Shown piece after piece: positions 53,168 through 62,667 of a stretch of DNA of 64,000 nucleotides. The stretch is taken from contig JAAETI010000486.1 in NCBI GenBank assembly GCA_024228555.1, positions 62,001-126,000 of the forward strand, given 5' to 3'. The first letter of the stretch is position 1, and every line of letters begins with the position of its first letter. Origin of the DNA: a bacterium. GTDB taxonomy: Bacteria; Actinomycetota; Acidimicrobiia; Spongiisociales; UBA5794. Position numbers and translations under genes: made by a program. A model generated the notes under the pieces. That model saw only the letters and a list, made by a program, of their open reading frames with translations. It searched no databases and was not told where the DNA came from.

Positions 53168-55108
53168 GTGAACCGAACCGCCCGCACGATCCTTGTTTAC
53201 ATGGTCGTCGCCATCCTCGTGATGATGGCGGTGAACGTGTTCTTACAGGACGCCAACGAGCCAGAGGAGCTTTCGCTCAGCGAGTTCCAGACCGCGCTTG
53301 CGGCCGGTGACATCGCCAGCCTGGAGATGAAGACCCGGTCCGATGAGATTCTTGGCGAGTTTGCTGAGGGTGCGGTTGTCGAGGGAGCCAATTCCGAATT
53401 CAGGACGGTCTATCCGGGCGAGTTCGAGGGTCAGCTGACGGAGATCATCGATAGTTCTGGTCTTGAAGAATTCGTCGTCAACAACGAGAACCCTTCCGCC
53501 CTGGCCTGGTTCTTCACCTCGATCTTTCCTTATCTTTTGATCTTCGGAATCTTCATCTTCTTCCTGTCCCAGATGCAGGGCGGTGGAAACCGCGTGATGC
53601 AATTTGGCAAGGCGAAGGCGAAGCAAGTCAATAAGGACACACCCAAGGTCACCTTCAAAGATGTTGCTGGTGCCGACGAAGCGGTTGAGGAACTCGAAGA
53701 GATCAAGGACTTCTTGGCGAGTCCCGGCAAGTTCCGGGCCATCGGTGCCAAGATTCCCAGGGGCGTCCTGCTGTTCGGCCCTCCCGGAACCGGCAAGACC
53801 CTGCTGGCCCGCGCCGTCGCCGGTGAGGCCGGCGTTCCGTTCTTCAGTATCTCTGGCTCGGATTTCGTAGAGATGTTTGTCGGTGTTGGCGCCTCGAGAG
53901 TTCGCGATCTCTTTGAGCAGGCCAAGCAGAACGGGCCGGCCATCGTGTTCATCGATGAGATCGATGCTGTCGGGCGTCATCGTGGTGCCGGTCTTGGTGG
54001 TGGCCATGACGAGCGTGAGCAGACGCTGAACCAGTTGCTCGTCGAGTTGGATGGCTTTGATGTCAATACCGGGGTCATCGTGATCGCAGCCACCAACCGT
54101 CCCGACATTCTCGATCCTGCGCTGCTCCGACCTGGTCGTTTTGATCGCCAGGTTGTTGTTGACCGGCCCGATCTCAAGGGTCGCGAGGCGATCCTCGAGG
54201 TGCACTCAAAAGGCAAGCCGCTTGACGAAGGTATCTTGCTCGAGGCACTGGCCCGGCAAACGCCCGGGTTCACCGGCGCCGATCTGGCCAACCTCATCAA
54301 CGAAGCTGCCTTGTTGGCCGCCCGGCGTGACAAGAAGCTGATCTCGATGAGCGAGCTGGAAGAAGCGATTGACCGAGTCATTGCCGGTCCGGAACGCAAG
54401 AGCCGTGTCATGCCTGAGGAGGCACGCAAGCTCACCGCATATCACGAGGGTGGGCATGCGCTCGTTGGTTTTGCACTGCCCAACCTGGCTCCAATCCACA
54501 AAGTCACGATCATCCCCAGGGGAAGGGCCGGCGGCTACACCCTTGCCCTTCCTGTCGAGGACAAGAGCTATGACCGCCGCAGTGAATTGGTGGATCAGCT
54601 TGCTTATGCACTGGGGGGCCGGACTGCAGAGGAGCAGGTCTTTGGCGACCCCAGCACCGGCGCCTCCGACGACATCCAGAAGGCCACGGAGCTGGCTCGG
54701 AAGATGGTCACGGAATACGGGATGAGCGATCGGCTCGGACCCCTGCGTTATGGAAAGCCCGAGTCGCAAGTCTTCCTGGGTCGTGACTACTCGAGTCGGC
54801 AGGAGATGTCAGATGACGTCGCTTCTGCGATCGACGACGAGATCAGGATGCTGATCAACCAAGCCCACGAGGAAGCGCGGTCGATCATCACCACACACCG
54901 CGATGCTCTCGACCGAATCGCTGAGGTGCTGTTGGACAAGGAGACCGTCGACGCTGACGAAGTGGCTGAGATCTTCGCTGATGTCCCGAAGTGGGAGCAC
55001 ACAGAAGCGGGTGCGCTGCGGATACGTCTGCCAGAGACGCCGGTGGTCAATGACGGCATGGTGGCATCTTCAGTGAAGGGCGAAGACCCCAAGCCACCAC
55101 GGGTCTAG
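53168..55108 (+). CDS. ftsH: ATP-dependent zinc metalloprotease FtsH
   Basis: Membrane AAA+ protease for quality control, 646 aa from the GTG at 53168 (track: 667 aa from 53105). TM1 ([17 protein letters not shown]), an extracytoplasmic segment, TM2 ([19 protein letters not shown]), Walker [20 protein letters not shown], Walker [39 protein letters not shown], and the zinc site [14 protein letters not shown]. Starting at the GTG gives [11 protein letters not shown], the usual FtsH N-terminus. Followed by folP. Confidence 0.95.
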   Translation: MNRTARTILVYMVVAILVMMAVNVFLQDANEPEELSLSEFQTALAAGDIASLEMKTRSDEILGEFAEGAVVEGANSEFRTVYPGEFEGQLTEIIDSSGLEEFVVNNENPSALAWFFTSIFPYLLIFGIFIFFLSQMQGGGNRVMQFGKAKAKQVNKDTPKVTFKDVAGADEAVEELEEIKDFLASPGKFRAIGAKIPRGVLLFGPPGTGKTLLARAVAGEAGVPFFSISGSDFVEMFVGVGASRVRDLFEQAKQNGPAIVFIDEIDAVGRHRGAGLGGGHDEREQTLNQLLVELDGFDVNTGVIVIAATNRPDILDPALLRPGRFDRQVVVDRPDLKGREAILEVHSKGKPLDEGILLEALARQTPGFTGADLANLINEAALLAARRDKKLISMSELEEAIDRVIAGPERKSRVMPEEARKLTAYHEGGHALVGFALPNLAPIHKVTIIPRGRAGGYTLALPVEDKSYDRRSELVDQLAYALGGRTAEEQVFGDPSTGASDDIQKATELARKMVTEYGMSDRLGPLRYGKPESQVFLGRDYSSRQEMSDDVASAIDDEIRMLINQAHEEARSIITTHRDALDRIAEVLLDKETVDADEVAEIFADVPKWEHTEAGALRIRLPETPVVNDGMVASSVKGEDPKPPRV

Positions 55109-55126
55109 GAGATCGTTGTCGGTGGC

Positions 55127-56014
55127 GTGGCCCACATGCTGACTGAACAGCCTCGCAAAGGGTGGACGATCCGTGATCGTGTGCTGTCGACCGCCGACCA
55201 CACCTTGATCATGGGAATCGTCAACACGACCCCCGATTCGTTTTCCGATGGCGGTCGCTACACCGCGGTTGAGGCCGCCGTCGCACACGGTCTTGCACTG
55301 TGGAGTCAGGGAGCCGACATCGTCGATGTTGGGGGAGAGTCGACCCGGCCTGGTGCCGAACCAGTTGCGGAGATCGAGGAGATGTCCCGGGTCGTGCCGG
55401 TCGTTCGTGACCTTGTTGCTCAAGACGTGGTCGTGAGCGTTGACACCATGAAAGCGGCGGTAGCCAATGCGGCGATTGCCGCCGGCGCCCACATCATCAA
55501 CGATGTCACTGCCCTGGCCGATCCTGAAATGGTCGACGTGTGCGCCGCATCGGGTGTCGGTGTCGTGCTTATGCATATGCAGGGTGACCCCCAGACCATG
55601 CAGGCGAGCCCCGAGTACGGCGACGTTGTGGCAGAGGTCAGCTCGTTTCTTGAAGATCGGGCCCAGAACGTGATCGGCTCCGGAGTCGACGCATCCCGGA
55701 TCTGCATTGACCCCGGTATCGGATTTGGGAAGACCTTCGACAACAACCTGGAGCTGCTCAGCGGTGTTGATCGCCTCGCCGGCATTGGGTATCCGCTTCT
55801 CGTCGGCACCTCTCGCAAAGGATTTCTTGGTGGAATCCTGCAAGATGCCGGATTTCCTACTACCGCAGAGCAACGTGACCCCGCGACAGCGGCTACGGTG
55901 GCGCTCGCAGTCGACGGCGGAGCGTCAGTGGTTCGCGTACACAATGTGGGCCATGCACTCCAGGCGGCGCGAACAGCCGACGCTATGGTTCGGGCTTCAC
56001 GACGGAGGAATTGA
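55127..56014 (+). CDS. folP: Dihydropteroate synthase
   Basis: Condenses 6-hydroxymethyl-dihydropterin pyrophosphate with p-aminobenzoate. 295 aa. IMGIVNTTPDSFSDGG, DVGGESTRPGAEP, HIINDVTAL, DPGIGFGKTFDNNLELL, LVGTSRKGFLG and VRVHNVGHAL are all intact. Start GTG 55127; ATG 55136 is an alternative. It overlaps the next gene, so folP, the PTP-like gene and folK form one unit. Confidence 0.95.
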   Translation: MAHMLTEQPRKGWTIRDRVLSTADHTLIMGIVNTTPDSFSDGGRYTAVEAAVAHGLALWSQGADIVDVGGESTRPGAEPVAEIEEMSRVVPVVRDLVAQDVVVSVDTMKAAVANAAIAAGAHIINDVTALADPEMVDVCAASGVGVVLMHMQGDPQTMQASPEYGDVVAEVSSFLEDRAQNVIGSGVDASRICIDPGIGFGKTFDNNLELLSGVDRLAGIGYPLLVGTSRKGFLGGILQDAGFPTTAEQRDPATAATVALAVDGGASVVRVHNVGHALQAARTADAMVRASRRRN

Positions 56015-56493
56015 GCAAAGTGGCAGGTCTGGAACCGCGAGGGTTCAAATGGGTTATCGCCGGTCGGCTGGCCATCTCAGAGCGGATTGGTGGCTATGGC
56101 TTCCAGCATCGCCGAGTTCGGCGTGAGGAAGAGATCATCTGGTTGGCTGAGCAAGGAGTCAACTCGGTTGTCTCCTTGATGGCCGGCAATCAGAACCAGG
56201 CCGCTTACGAGGGCGCCACGCTGGCCTTCTACCACTACCCGATCGAGGATGATCTCGATCCAGCCGAAGTCGACAGAGTCTTCGGTGTCCTCGATGACGC
56301 CATGAACGCACCGGGCGCCTCTGTCCTGGTGCACCGCGAGCTGATCGGTGACCTCCTCGTTGGATTGATGGGCGGCTATTTGGTGCATTCCGGTCTCGTC
56401 AAAGATCCGATCGTGGCCACCTCGATCATCCAGGAGATCTCTGGCCGTCCTCTTGGGCCAGAGGGTCGCGGTCTAATCCCGGACGCGGAGTAG
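56011..56493 (+). CDS. Protein-tyrosine-phosphatase-like protein with degenerate active site
   Basis: 160-aa protein between folP and folK. VVSLMAGNQNQ, FYHYPIEDDLDPAEVDRVFG, then VLVHRELIGDLLVGLMGGYL reads as the dual-specificity phosphatase core with the P-loop (HCxxGxxR in active enzymes) changed: the catalytic Cys position is Arg. So it is probably catalytically dead or does something else. It holds the slot where folB is often found in actinobacteria. TTG start at 56011 overlaps folP; GTG 56020 is an alternative. Confidence 0.5.
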   Translation: MSKVAGLEPRGFKWVIAGRLAISERIGGYGFQHRRVRREEEIIWLAEQGVNSVVSLMAGNQNQAAYEGATLAFYHYPIEDDLDPAEVDRVFGVLDDAMNAPGASVLVHRELIGDLLVGLMGGYLVHSGLVKDPIVATSIIQEISGRPLGPEGRGLIPDAE

Positions 56494-56496
56494 CCG

Positions 56497-57063
56497 GTGA
56501 TCCGAGCCGCAATCGGGCTCGGCTCCAATCTGGGCAATCGAGCCCGCCATATCGGTGACGCGGTTGGTGCTCTGTCCGGGTTGGGATCCCTGGTGGCCGT
56601 GTCGTCGCTTTATGAGACTGCGCCCGTGGGCGGCGCCGAGCAAGGACCCTATATCAACGCCGTTGCCATTCTCGACACAGACCTGCCGGTCCGTGAGCTA
56701 CTCAAGCGATGCCTCGAGATTGAGAAGGAGCACGGCAGGGAACGTCGGGAGCGTTGGGGACCTCGGACGCTCGACCTCGATGTATTGCTGTACGGCGAGC
56801 AGATTGTGGCAGTGCCGGATCTCACGGTCCCGCACCCTCGTATTGCGGAACGCCGGTTTGTTCTGGAGCCGCTGTTGGAGATTTGGCCCGATGCTGTTTT
56901 GCCTGATGGAACGCCGATATCAGGGTTCCGCGCCGGTGTTGCCGATCAGGAGGTGCACAAACTTGACACCGTTGTGCCCGATCGCAGGACCTCAGTCGCA
57001 GTCCTGGTCGTGGTGACGCTGGCCGTCTTGGTGATTTGGTGGCTTGGCGACCTGCTGTTGTAG
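56497..57063 (+). CDS. folK: 6-hydroxymethyl-7,8-dihydropterin pyrophosphokinase with C-terminal TM helix
   Basis: HPPK, the step before FolP. 188 aa. Core motifs: AIGLGSNLGNRARHI, SSLYETAPVGGAEQGPYINA, HGRERRERWGPRTLDLDVLL and PHPRIAERRFVLEPL. After residue 160 a linker (VPDRRTS) leads to one hydrophobic helix, VAVLVVVTLAVLVIWWLGD, at the very C-terminus; ordinary FolK is soluble and ends before this. GTG start, 3 nt after the PTP-like gene. Confidence 0.9.
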   Translation: MIRAAIGLGSNLGNRARHIGDAVGALSGLGSLVAVSSLYETAPVGGAEQGPYINAVAILDTDLPVRELLKRCLEIEKEHGRERRERWGPRTLDLDVLLYGEQIVAVPDLTVPHPRIAERRFVLEPLLEIWPDAVLPDGTPISGFRAGVADQEVHKLDTVVPDRRTSVAVLVVVTLAVLVIWWLGDLLL

Positions 57064-57066
57064 CCG

Positions 57067-57110
57067 GGAACTCTTCGAGTTCCTTGGGAGTCCCACTCTG
57101 GCGGGACTCC
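57067..57110. repeat. Double-hairpin intergenic element, copy B
   Basis: GGAACTC-TTC-GAGTTCC, CCTTG, then GGAGTCCC-8 nt-GGGACTCC. It matches copy A (15376-15414) in 22 of 23 bases at AACTCTTCGAGTTCCTTGGGAGT, while the second stem has changed both arms. Lies between the convergent folK and ATP-grasp genes and probably terminates both. Confidence 0.65.
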
Positions 57111-57125
57111 GGGGCGAAGGGTTTG

Positions 57126-58370
57126 TTAGTAGTCCAGCTTTGCGGGACTCCAGGGTGAGATCTCCTCCCCATCGACGGTGATGACCAGTTCGTTGCCTGC
57201 CTGCCGAAGCGATGTCTCGACTGCGGCGGGGTTGGCACCGCCGGCGAAGACGAAACCCAGATAGCGGTCGCCCTCGGGAAGCATCTCGACCCGGCGTCCG
57301 GTCGGGACGGTGATCGTGATGTCCTCAACACCGGGGACCTGTTGCGCCGCTGCCAGTCCGGCAACGCCGGTGAGCGTCCCGGTGGCGGGGATCGGCAGCA
57401 TCAGCACGCCCGTTGCCGGCCGCGCCGGTGTGGTCTCGGGTGAGCGGATACCCAGCGCACTGCGCAGGATCATGATCTCCAGGGACTCCCCCAACAGGCC
57501 AAACGTGAACGCCCGCCCGCACAAGCCTCCGATACTGCGGGCCGCAATCTCGATGAGATAGCAAATGCCGTCGGGGTTGATTCTGACCTCGGCATGGACC
57601 GGGCCCATCACCAGCCCGATAGCCGCAGCGGCGTCCTCCACCAGCACAACGGCCTGCTGTACCAAGGAGGGGTCGTGTCGTGACGGCGTCACATACAGGG
57701 TCTCTTCGAAGAAGGGGCCTTCTAGGGGGTCGGGTTTGTCGATGATGGCAAGGACCTCGAGGTCGCCTTGGTCCAGCAAACCCTCGATCACGATCTCCTC
57801 GCCGGGGATGTATTGCTCAACCAGAAGCTCCTGGGTGGCAGGGAGGTCTGCCGCGTTGAGAATGGTGCGGATGCGGTTCTCGGCAACCGCGGCTTCTCTG
57901 GAGCTGTCGACCCTGATCACGCCGCGACTCGCGGAGAGCCCGGTCGGCTTGATTACAACGGGAAAGCCGATCTCAGTGGCGGCGGGAATGGCAGCACCCG
58001 GCGGGGCGGTGCGAAATTGCGGTTGACTGACCCCAGCAGCACCCAGCAGCCCACGAAGGACCGCCTTGTTTCGAGCCGCGGCGACGGCATCGATCGGATT
58101 GTGAGGAAGATTGAGTAGCTCTGCAGCCGTCGTTGCGGTGAGCACGGATTGGTCGTCGACTCCGATGACCGCATCGAGGTCGGGGAGACCGGCGACTAGG
58201 GCCCGTGCGGCAGCCATGGGGTTATCCAGGCAGACCTCGATGCCTTGATGGCCAGCGGGGTAATTGCCATCGCCGACCACGAATGCCTCAACCCGCAACA
58301 GGTTGGCTGCCTCCAGAAAGTCCGGAGTCCTGTAGCTGGATTGGCCGGCAACAATGGCGACACGCTTCAT
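57126..58370 (-). CDS. ATP-grasp domain carboxylate-amine ligase-like protein
   Basis: 414-aa cytosolic enzyme from the ATG at 58370 (GAGGATACCG upstream). N-terminal Rossmann-like part MKRVAIVAGQSSYRTPDFLE, then the ATP-grasp: FPVVIKPTGLSASRGVIRVD, LVEQYIPGEEIVIEGLLDQG, VMGPVHAEVRINPDGICYLI and EIAARSIGGLC (metal-binding EINPR-like residues). Members ligate a carboxylate to an amine using ATP; the substrate is unknown. The track's start at 58463 adds an unsupported extension. Divergent from the Nfu-like gene. Confidence 0.82.
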   Translation of the reverse strand: MKRVAIVAGQSSYRTPDFLEAANLLRVEAFVVGDGNYPAGHQGIEVCLDNPMAAARALVAGLPDLDAVIGVDDQSVLTATTAAELLNLPHNPIDAVAAARNKAVLRGLLGAAGVSQPQFRTAPPGAAIPAATEIGFPVVIKPTGLSASRGVIRVDSSREAAVAENRIRTILNAADLPATQELLVEQYIPGEEIVIEGLLDQGDLEVLAIIDKPDPLEGPFFEETLYVTPSRHDPSLVQQAVVLVEDAAAAIGLVMGPVHAEVRINPDGICYLIEIAARSIGGLCGRAFTFGLLGESLEIMILRSALGIRSPETTPARPATGVLMLPIPATGTLTGVAGLAAAQQVPGVEDITITVPTGRRVEMLPEGDRYLGFVFAGGANPAAVETSLRQAGNELVITVDGEEISPWSPAKLDY

Positions 58371-58411
58371 CGGTATCCTCTTCGAGAAGGGTGGAGGCCT
58401 ACGATACGCCG

Positions 58412-59047
58412 ATGCCAAACACCTTTGAACCGCTCGTTGCCATTGACGACAAGGCGAAATCAATGATTCTGGAGGTGCTCGAGCAGGAGCCCGACAGCGA
58501 GAGGCTTGGACTTGTGGTCAGTATTGCCGGGGTCGAGGGCACCGGGTTCAAATACAACCTCGCGATGATGCGGGTCGAAGATGCGGCACCCGACGACCTG
58601 ATCATCGAGCACGGCGAGCTTTCGTTGATCATCCCCCCCGCCGATGTGGTCAACCTCACGGGTGCCACGATCAAGGCGTCCACAAATCTGCTGCAGCCGG
58701 GTTTGGTTCTCGATAACCCGAACGGCCTCAGCCCCAACATTCTTGGCGACAAGCCCCCGTCTGACCTTTCTGGCTCGGTGGTGGAGCGGGCGAACCAGGT
58801 TGTCAACGAGGTCATCAATCCTGCGATTGCATCCCACGGCGGCCGTGCGGAGATCGCCGGGGTGGAAGACGGCGTCGCCTATGTCCGGTTTGGAGGCGGC
58901 TGTCAGGGTTGTGGCATGGCGTCGGTGACCCTGTCGCAGGGAATCGAAGCAACGCTGGTTGAGATGGTCCCTGAGATCACCAAAGTGATCGATGCCACCG
59001 ACCACGCCGGTGGCGAGAATCCGTACTACGAAGCCGCCAAGAAGTAG
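58412..59047 (+). CDS. Fe-S cluster carrier, NfuA-like (A-type-like N-terminus plus Nfu domain)
   Basis: 211 aa from the ATG at 58412. The N-terminal half resembles a degenerate A-type/HesB domain (LGLVVSIAGVEGTGFKYNLA); the C-terminal Nfu domain has the cluster motif GGGCQGCGMASVTL (CxxC). NfuA proteins carry [4Fe-4S] clusters to targets under stress. The A-type Cys residues appear lost, as in E. coli NfuA. TACGAT lies 6 nt before the ATG (leaderless), and GGAGG 14 nt upstream. Divergent from the ATP-grasp gene. Confidence 0.88.
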   Translation: MPNTFEPLVAIDDKAKSMILEVLEQEPDSERLGLVVSIAGVEGTGFKYNLAMMRVEDAAPDDLIIEHGELSLIIPPADVVNLTGATIKASTNLLQPGLVLDNPNGLSPNILGDKPPSDLSGSVVERANQVVNEVINPAIASHGGRAEIAGVEDGVAYVRFGGGCQGCGMASVTLSQGIEATLVEMVPEITKVIDATDHAGGENPYYEAAKK

Positions 59048-59124
59048 AAACCTCGACCGCCCTCAACCTCCATCAGCGGGCTGCGAGATCCTGGTGAGTT
59101 CCCCGACTCTAGAATCCGCGACCT

Positions 59125-62100
59125 ATGACTGACCTTTGCCCCTCTTGTGGCGCACCTGCGGTGGGCGATGCCCGTTTCTGCACCAGCTGCGGAACCTCGC
59201 TCGCCGACGTATGCAGCTCGTGCGGTGCCGATATCCCCGCGGAATCACGCTTCTGCCCTTCCTGCGGATCTCCGACCGCGGTCGTCGATCCGGACACAGA
59301 TGCAGGGCTCGAGGAACGGAAGGTGGTTTCGGTCCTCTTCGTTGACCTAGTTGGCTTCACCGCTCACACGGCGCAGTCGGATCCCGAAGATGTGCGAGCC
59401 CGACTCACCGTGTATCACCGCAAGATCCGTGAGGACGTGGAGCGGTTTGGTGGTCGAGTGGAGAAGCTGATGGGTGATGGTGTATTTGCCGTGTTTGGTG
59501 CTCCCGTTGCTCACGAGGACGATCCGGAGCGAGCGGTTCGTGCTGCGCTGCGAATGCAGAGATCGGTTGACGATCTGAATGCCGGCGATCCCGAACTCTC
59601 GCTGTCCATCCGAGTTGCGGTTACCACCGGTGAGGCGATCGTTCAGATTTCTGGGACTGATCGCGATCGGGAGGGGATCGTCGGTGATGTGGTCAACACC
59701 GCCTCCCGGCTCGAGCAGGTTGCTCCTCCTGGGGGTGTGGTTGTCGATGAGCGCACCTACCTATCGTCTCGTGAAGTTGTCATCTACGGGGATCTCGATC
59801 CGGTTGCGGTGAAAGGCAAGTCCGAGCCGGTGACGATCTGGCAGCCGCTCGAAGCTCGGAGTCGTTTTGGCGTTGACGTTGATCGGCGGCACTCGACACC
59901 GTTCGTCGGTCGCGATGCAGAGCTGAGCGCTCTTGTTGATGCGTTCGAGCGAACAGTTCGCGAACGCACCGTCCAGCTGGTCACGATTATCGGCGATCCC
60001 GGTGTGGGCAAGAGCCGCTTGCTGAACGAGTTTCGTGAAACCACTGATGCCCGCCCCGACATTGCATGGTGGCGTCAGGGTCGCTGTCTTCCTTACGGTG
60101 AGGGAATCACCTTCTGGGCGCTCGCCGAGATAGTCAAAGCGCACGCCGGCATTCTTGATTCTGATGCTGGAGCCGAAGCGAAGCTGCGGGCAGCAGTCAA
60201 GCCCCTATTCACCGACTCAACGACTGCTGACTGGGTAGAGGCGAGGCTCGCACTGCTGGCCGGTGTTGGCGGAGGAACGGACAACGTTGACCAAGCCGAA
60301 TTATTCTCGGCATGGTCTCGATTCCTGGAGGCGCTCGCCGCACGAAACCCTCTGATTCTGGTGGTAGAGGATCTCCACTGGGCCGATGAGGCAATGTTGG
60401 ATTTCTTGGAGCACCTGACGGACTGGGCGGTCGCATCGCCGATCCTTGTCATCACGACAGCCCGGCCCGAGTTCTACTCGGTACGCGGGAGCTGGGGCGG
60501 TGGCAAGCGCAATGCAGTCTCCGTGAGCCTGTCCCCGCTTGATAGTGAGCATGCCGCGGTCTTGCTGGGGGCACTGCTGGAGACGACAGTCTTGGACGCA
60601 TCGGTGCAGCAGGCCATTTTGGAAAGATCGGAAGGCAATCCTCTCTATGTGACTGAGTTTGTGAGGCTGGCGGGCGATCAGGGCCTCTTGCAGGACGCCG
60701 CCGGTATCGAGGATTTGCCGCCGCCGGGTTCTGTGCAAGGCATCGTTGCCGCCCGGCTTGACCTTCTCGAACCCGAAGAGAAGGCGACACTGCAAGCAGC
60801 AGCGGTCGTCGGGAAGGTCTTCTGGCTTGGAGTTCTCCAGGCGATCCGGTCGGTACCTGACTCATCGGCGTTGCTGCGTGATCTGATTCGACGCGAACTC
60901 ATCCGTCCGGTGCGGGATCCTTCGATGCTGGGTCAGGAGGAGTATGCGTTTACGCACAGCGTGATTCGTGATGTCGCCTATGGCCAGATTCCACGTGGCG
61001 ATCGAGCTCATCTGCACGAGTCGGTTGCTAGCTGGATCGAAGCGGTTGCCGGTCCGCACGGCAGCGACGCTGCCGAACTGGTGGCATATCACCTGGGTGA
61101 AGCCATGCTCCTCTCGAGTGATCCTGATCCCGAGCTGCGAATGAAGTCCTATAGGGTCAATATGCAGGCGGGCGAGCGCTCCCGTGGTCTGAACCCAGTT
61201 GCCGGGGCTGGCTACTACCGCACCGCCGCTGACGTCGCTCAGTCCGGAAAGGACCGTGCCGTGGCGCTTCTCGAACTCGGCCGCCTGTCCCAGGACCCTG
61301 ATGGAACTATGCCCCTGCTTGAAGAAGCGCTGGCGCTGTATCGCCACGAAGGGGATGTCGAGGGCGAGGCGGTGGCGCTCCATGCCATCGCCGCCTTCAT
61401 GTGGTGGCGGGGTGACACGGCAGGCGCCGACGTGCATGGCATGGAGGCCATGCAGTTGGTCGACGACCTCCCCGTCGGCGCCGCCAAGGCAACGGTGCTG
61501 ACCGGAAGAGTCTCGGCTTTCTTCCTCCGCGGTCAGGCCGCAGAGGCCCTCGACCTCGCGGAGAAGGCGGCGCCGGTCGTTGCCGCGGCGGGAACCATAG
61601 ACGACCAGATTCGCTTGCTGTACTGCCGCGGGGGAGCGCTAGTAGAGCTAGGCGATTATTCGGGTGTGGAATTCATCGAGAACGCTGCTGAGATCGCCCT
61701 CGATCGCAACATGACGGGTGCGGCGACGACTGCTCTCAATAATCTGGCCACCGTCGTCGCATCGATGCGTAGCACCGGCGAGGCCCTGCTCCACATAGAC
61801 AAGGGCCTACGCCTCTCCAAGGAGCGAGGTCTTCCGATCGCGGCCAACTGGCATAGTTTCACCAAGTCCGAGATCCTGATGCCCATGGGTCGCTGGGATG
61901 AGGCATTGGAGCTCACCGAACAGATCATGAACCGCGACGCCAAGACCGGCGGCAGTCAGGCCGGCACAGGGGCGGCATCAATTAGGGCTGCGATTCTGTT
62001 TCACCGTGGTCGGGAACGCGAGGCGCGCGAGCTGTTTGAACCACTGTTGGAGAACGCCAGGGAGATCAAGGACCAGCAGGTGTTGGCCCCGGTCCTGTCA

Positions 62101-62598
62101 TTTGCTGTGGAGCTGGCGCACGACGTCGGTGATGGCGCCGCGGTGCTGGCCCTCAGCGAGGAGTACGACGAGGCAACGGCCGATGCTCCGGCCTTTCGCA
62201 GCTACTTCGTGGCGCCGGTCGCGGCGGCGTTGGCTGAGACGGGCCACGCCGACTTCCTACTACACCTGGTTCAGAGCACGCGGCCGGTCGGAGCCGTCGG
62301 TGAGGTTCAAGTGGCCCTCGCTCGCGGGATGCTGGAGTTCTCGTCCGGAGAGATGGACAAGGCTGTCGCACAGTTCTCAGGCGCAGCGGCCGCCGCCGAC
62401 AAAGCGGGCCGGGTGCTTGATGGGCTGTTGGCCCGGATCGGGCAGGCACGAGCCTTCCTGGCGTTGGGCCGAGATGACGAAGCCTCCGACCTGCTGGCAA
62501 GTGCCCGCGCCATGGCTGAGTCGATGGGTGCGACCAGGTTGATCGCTCAAGTCGACGAGCTACAGGATGGATCACCAGGTCGTGCGGGCAAGATTTGA
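59125..62598 (+). CDS. Class III adenylate/guanylate cyclase with zinc ribbons, AAA/NTPase and TPR-type repeats
   Basis: 1157-aa multi-domain signalling protein. Residues 5-47 form two zinc ribbons (CPSCGAPAV...CTSC, CSSCGADIP...CPSC). The cyclase domain (about 65-235) has the metal Asp pair in VLFVDLVGF and LMGDGVFAVFG and the transition-state Asn/Arg in DVVNTASRLEQV, so it should be active. An NTPase follows (IIGDPGVGKSRLLNEF, ILVVEDLHWADEAM), then about 600 residues of TPR-like helices. No HTH or TM. Similar proteins in mycobacteria sense unknown signals. Confidence 0.88.
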   Translation: MTDLCPSCGAPAVGDARFCTSCGTSLADVCSSCGADIPAESRFCPSCGSPTAVVDPDTDAGLEERKVVSVLFVDLVGFTAHTAQSDPEDVRARLTVYHRKIREDVERFGGRVEKLMGDGVFAVFGAPVAHEDDPERAVRAALRMQRSVDDLNAGDPELSLSIRVAVTTGEAIVQISGTDRDREGIVGDVVNTASRLEQVAPPGGVVVDERTYLSSREVVIYGDLDPVAVKGKSEPVTIWQPLEARSRFGVDVDRRHSTPFVGRDAELSALVDAFERTVRERTVQLVTIIGDPGVGKSRLLNEFRETTDARPDIAWWRQGRCLPYGEGITFWALAEIVKAHAGILDSDAGAEAKLRAAVKPLFTDSTTADWVEARLALLAGVGGGTDNVDQAELFSAWSRFLEALAARNPLILVVEDLHWADEAMLDFLEHLTDWAVASPILVITTARPEFYSVRGSWGGGKRNAVSVSLSPLDSEHAAVLLGALLETTVLDASVQQAILERSEGNPLYVTEFVRLAGDQGLLQDAAGIEDLPPPGSVQGIVAARLDLLEPEEKATLQAAAVVGKVFWLGVLQAIRSVPDSSALLRDLIRRELIRPVRDPSMLGQEEYAFTHSVIRDVAYGQIPRGDRAHLHESVASWIEAVAGPHGSDAAELVAYHLGEAMLLSSDPDPELRMKSYRVNMQAGERSRGLNPVAGAGYYRTAADVAQSGKDRAVALLELGRLSQDPDGTMPLLEEALALYRHEGDVEGEAVALHAIAAFMWWRGDTAGADVHGMEAMQLVDDLPVGAAKATVLTGRVSAFFLRGQAAEALDLAEKAAPVVAAAGTIDDQIRLLYCRGGALVELGDYSGVEFIENAAEIALDRNMTGAATTALNNLATVVASMRSTGEALLHIDKGLRLSKERGLPIAANWHSFTKSEILMPMGRWDEALELTEQIMNRDAKTGGSQAGTGAASIRAAILFHRGREREARELFEPLLENAREIKDQQVLAPVLSFAVELAHDVGDGAAVLALSEEYDEATADAPAFRSYFVAPVAAALAETGHADFLLHLVQSTRPVGAVGEVQVALARGMLEFSSGEMDKAVAQFSGAAAAADKAGRVLDGLLARIGQARAFLALGRDDEASDLLASARAMAESMGATRLIAQVDELQDGSPGRAGKI

Positions 62599-62667
62599 CC
62601 GGAGCTTTCGTGCCGGCCCGGCTTGTTCTGGCTAGTGTCGAACTACCAGTCGTATCGAGGAGCATCC

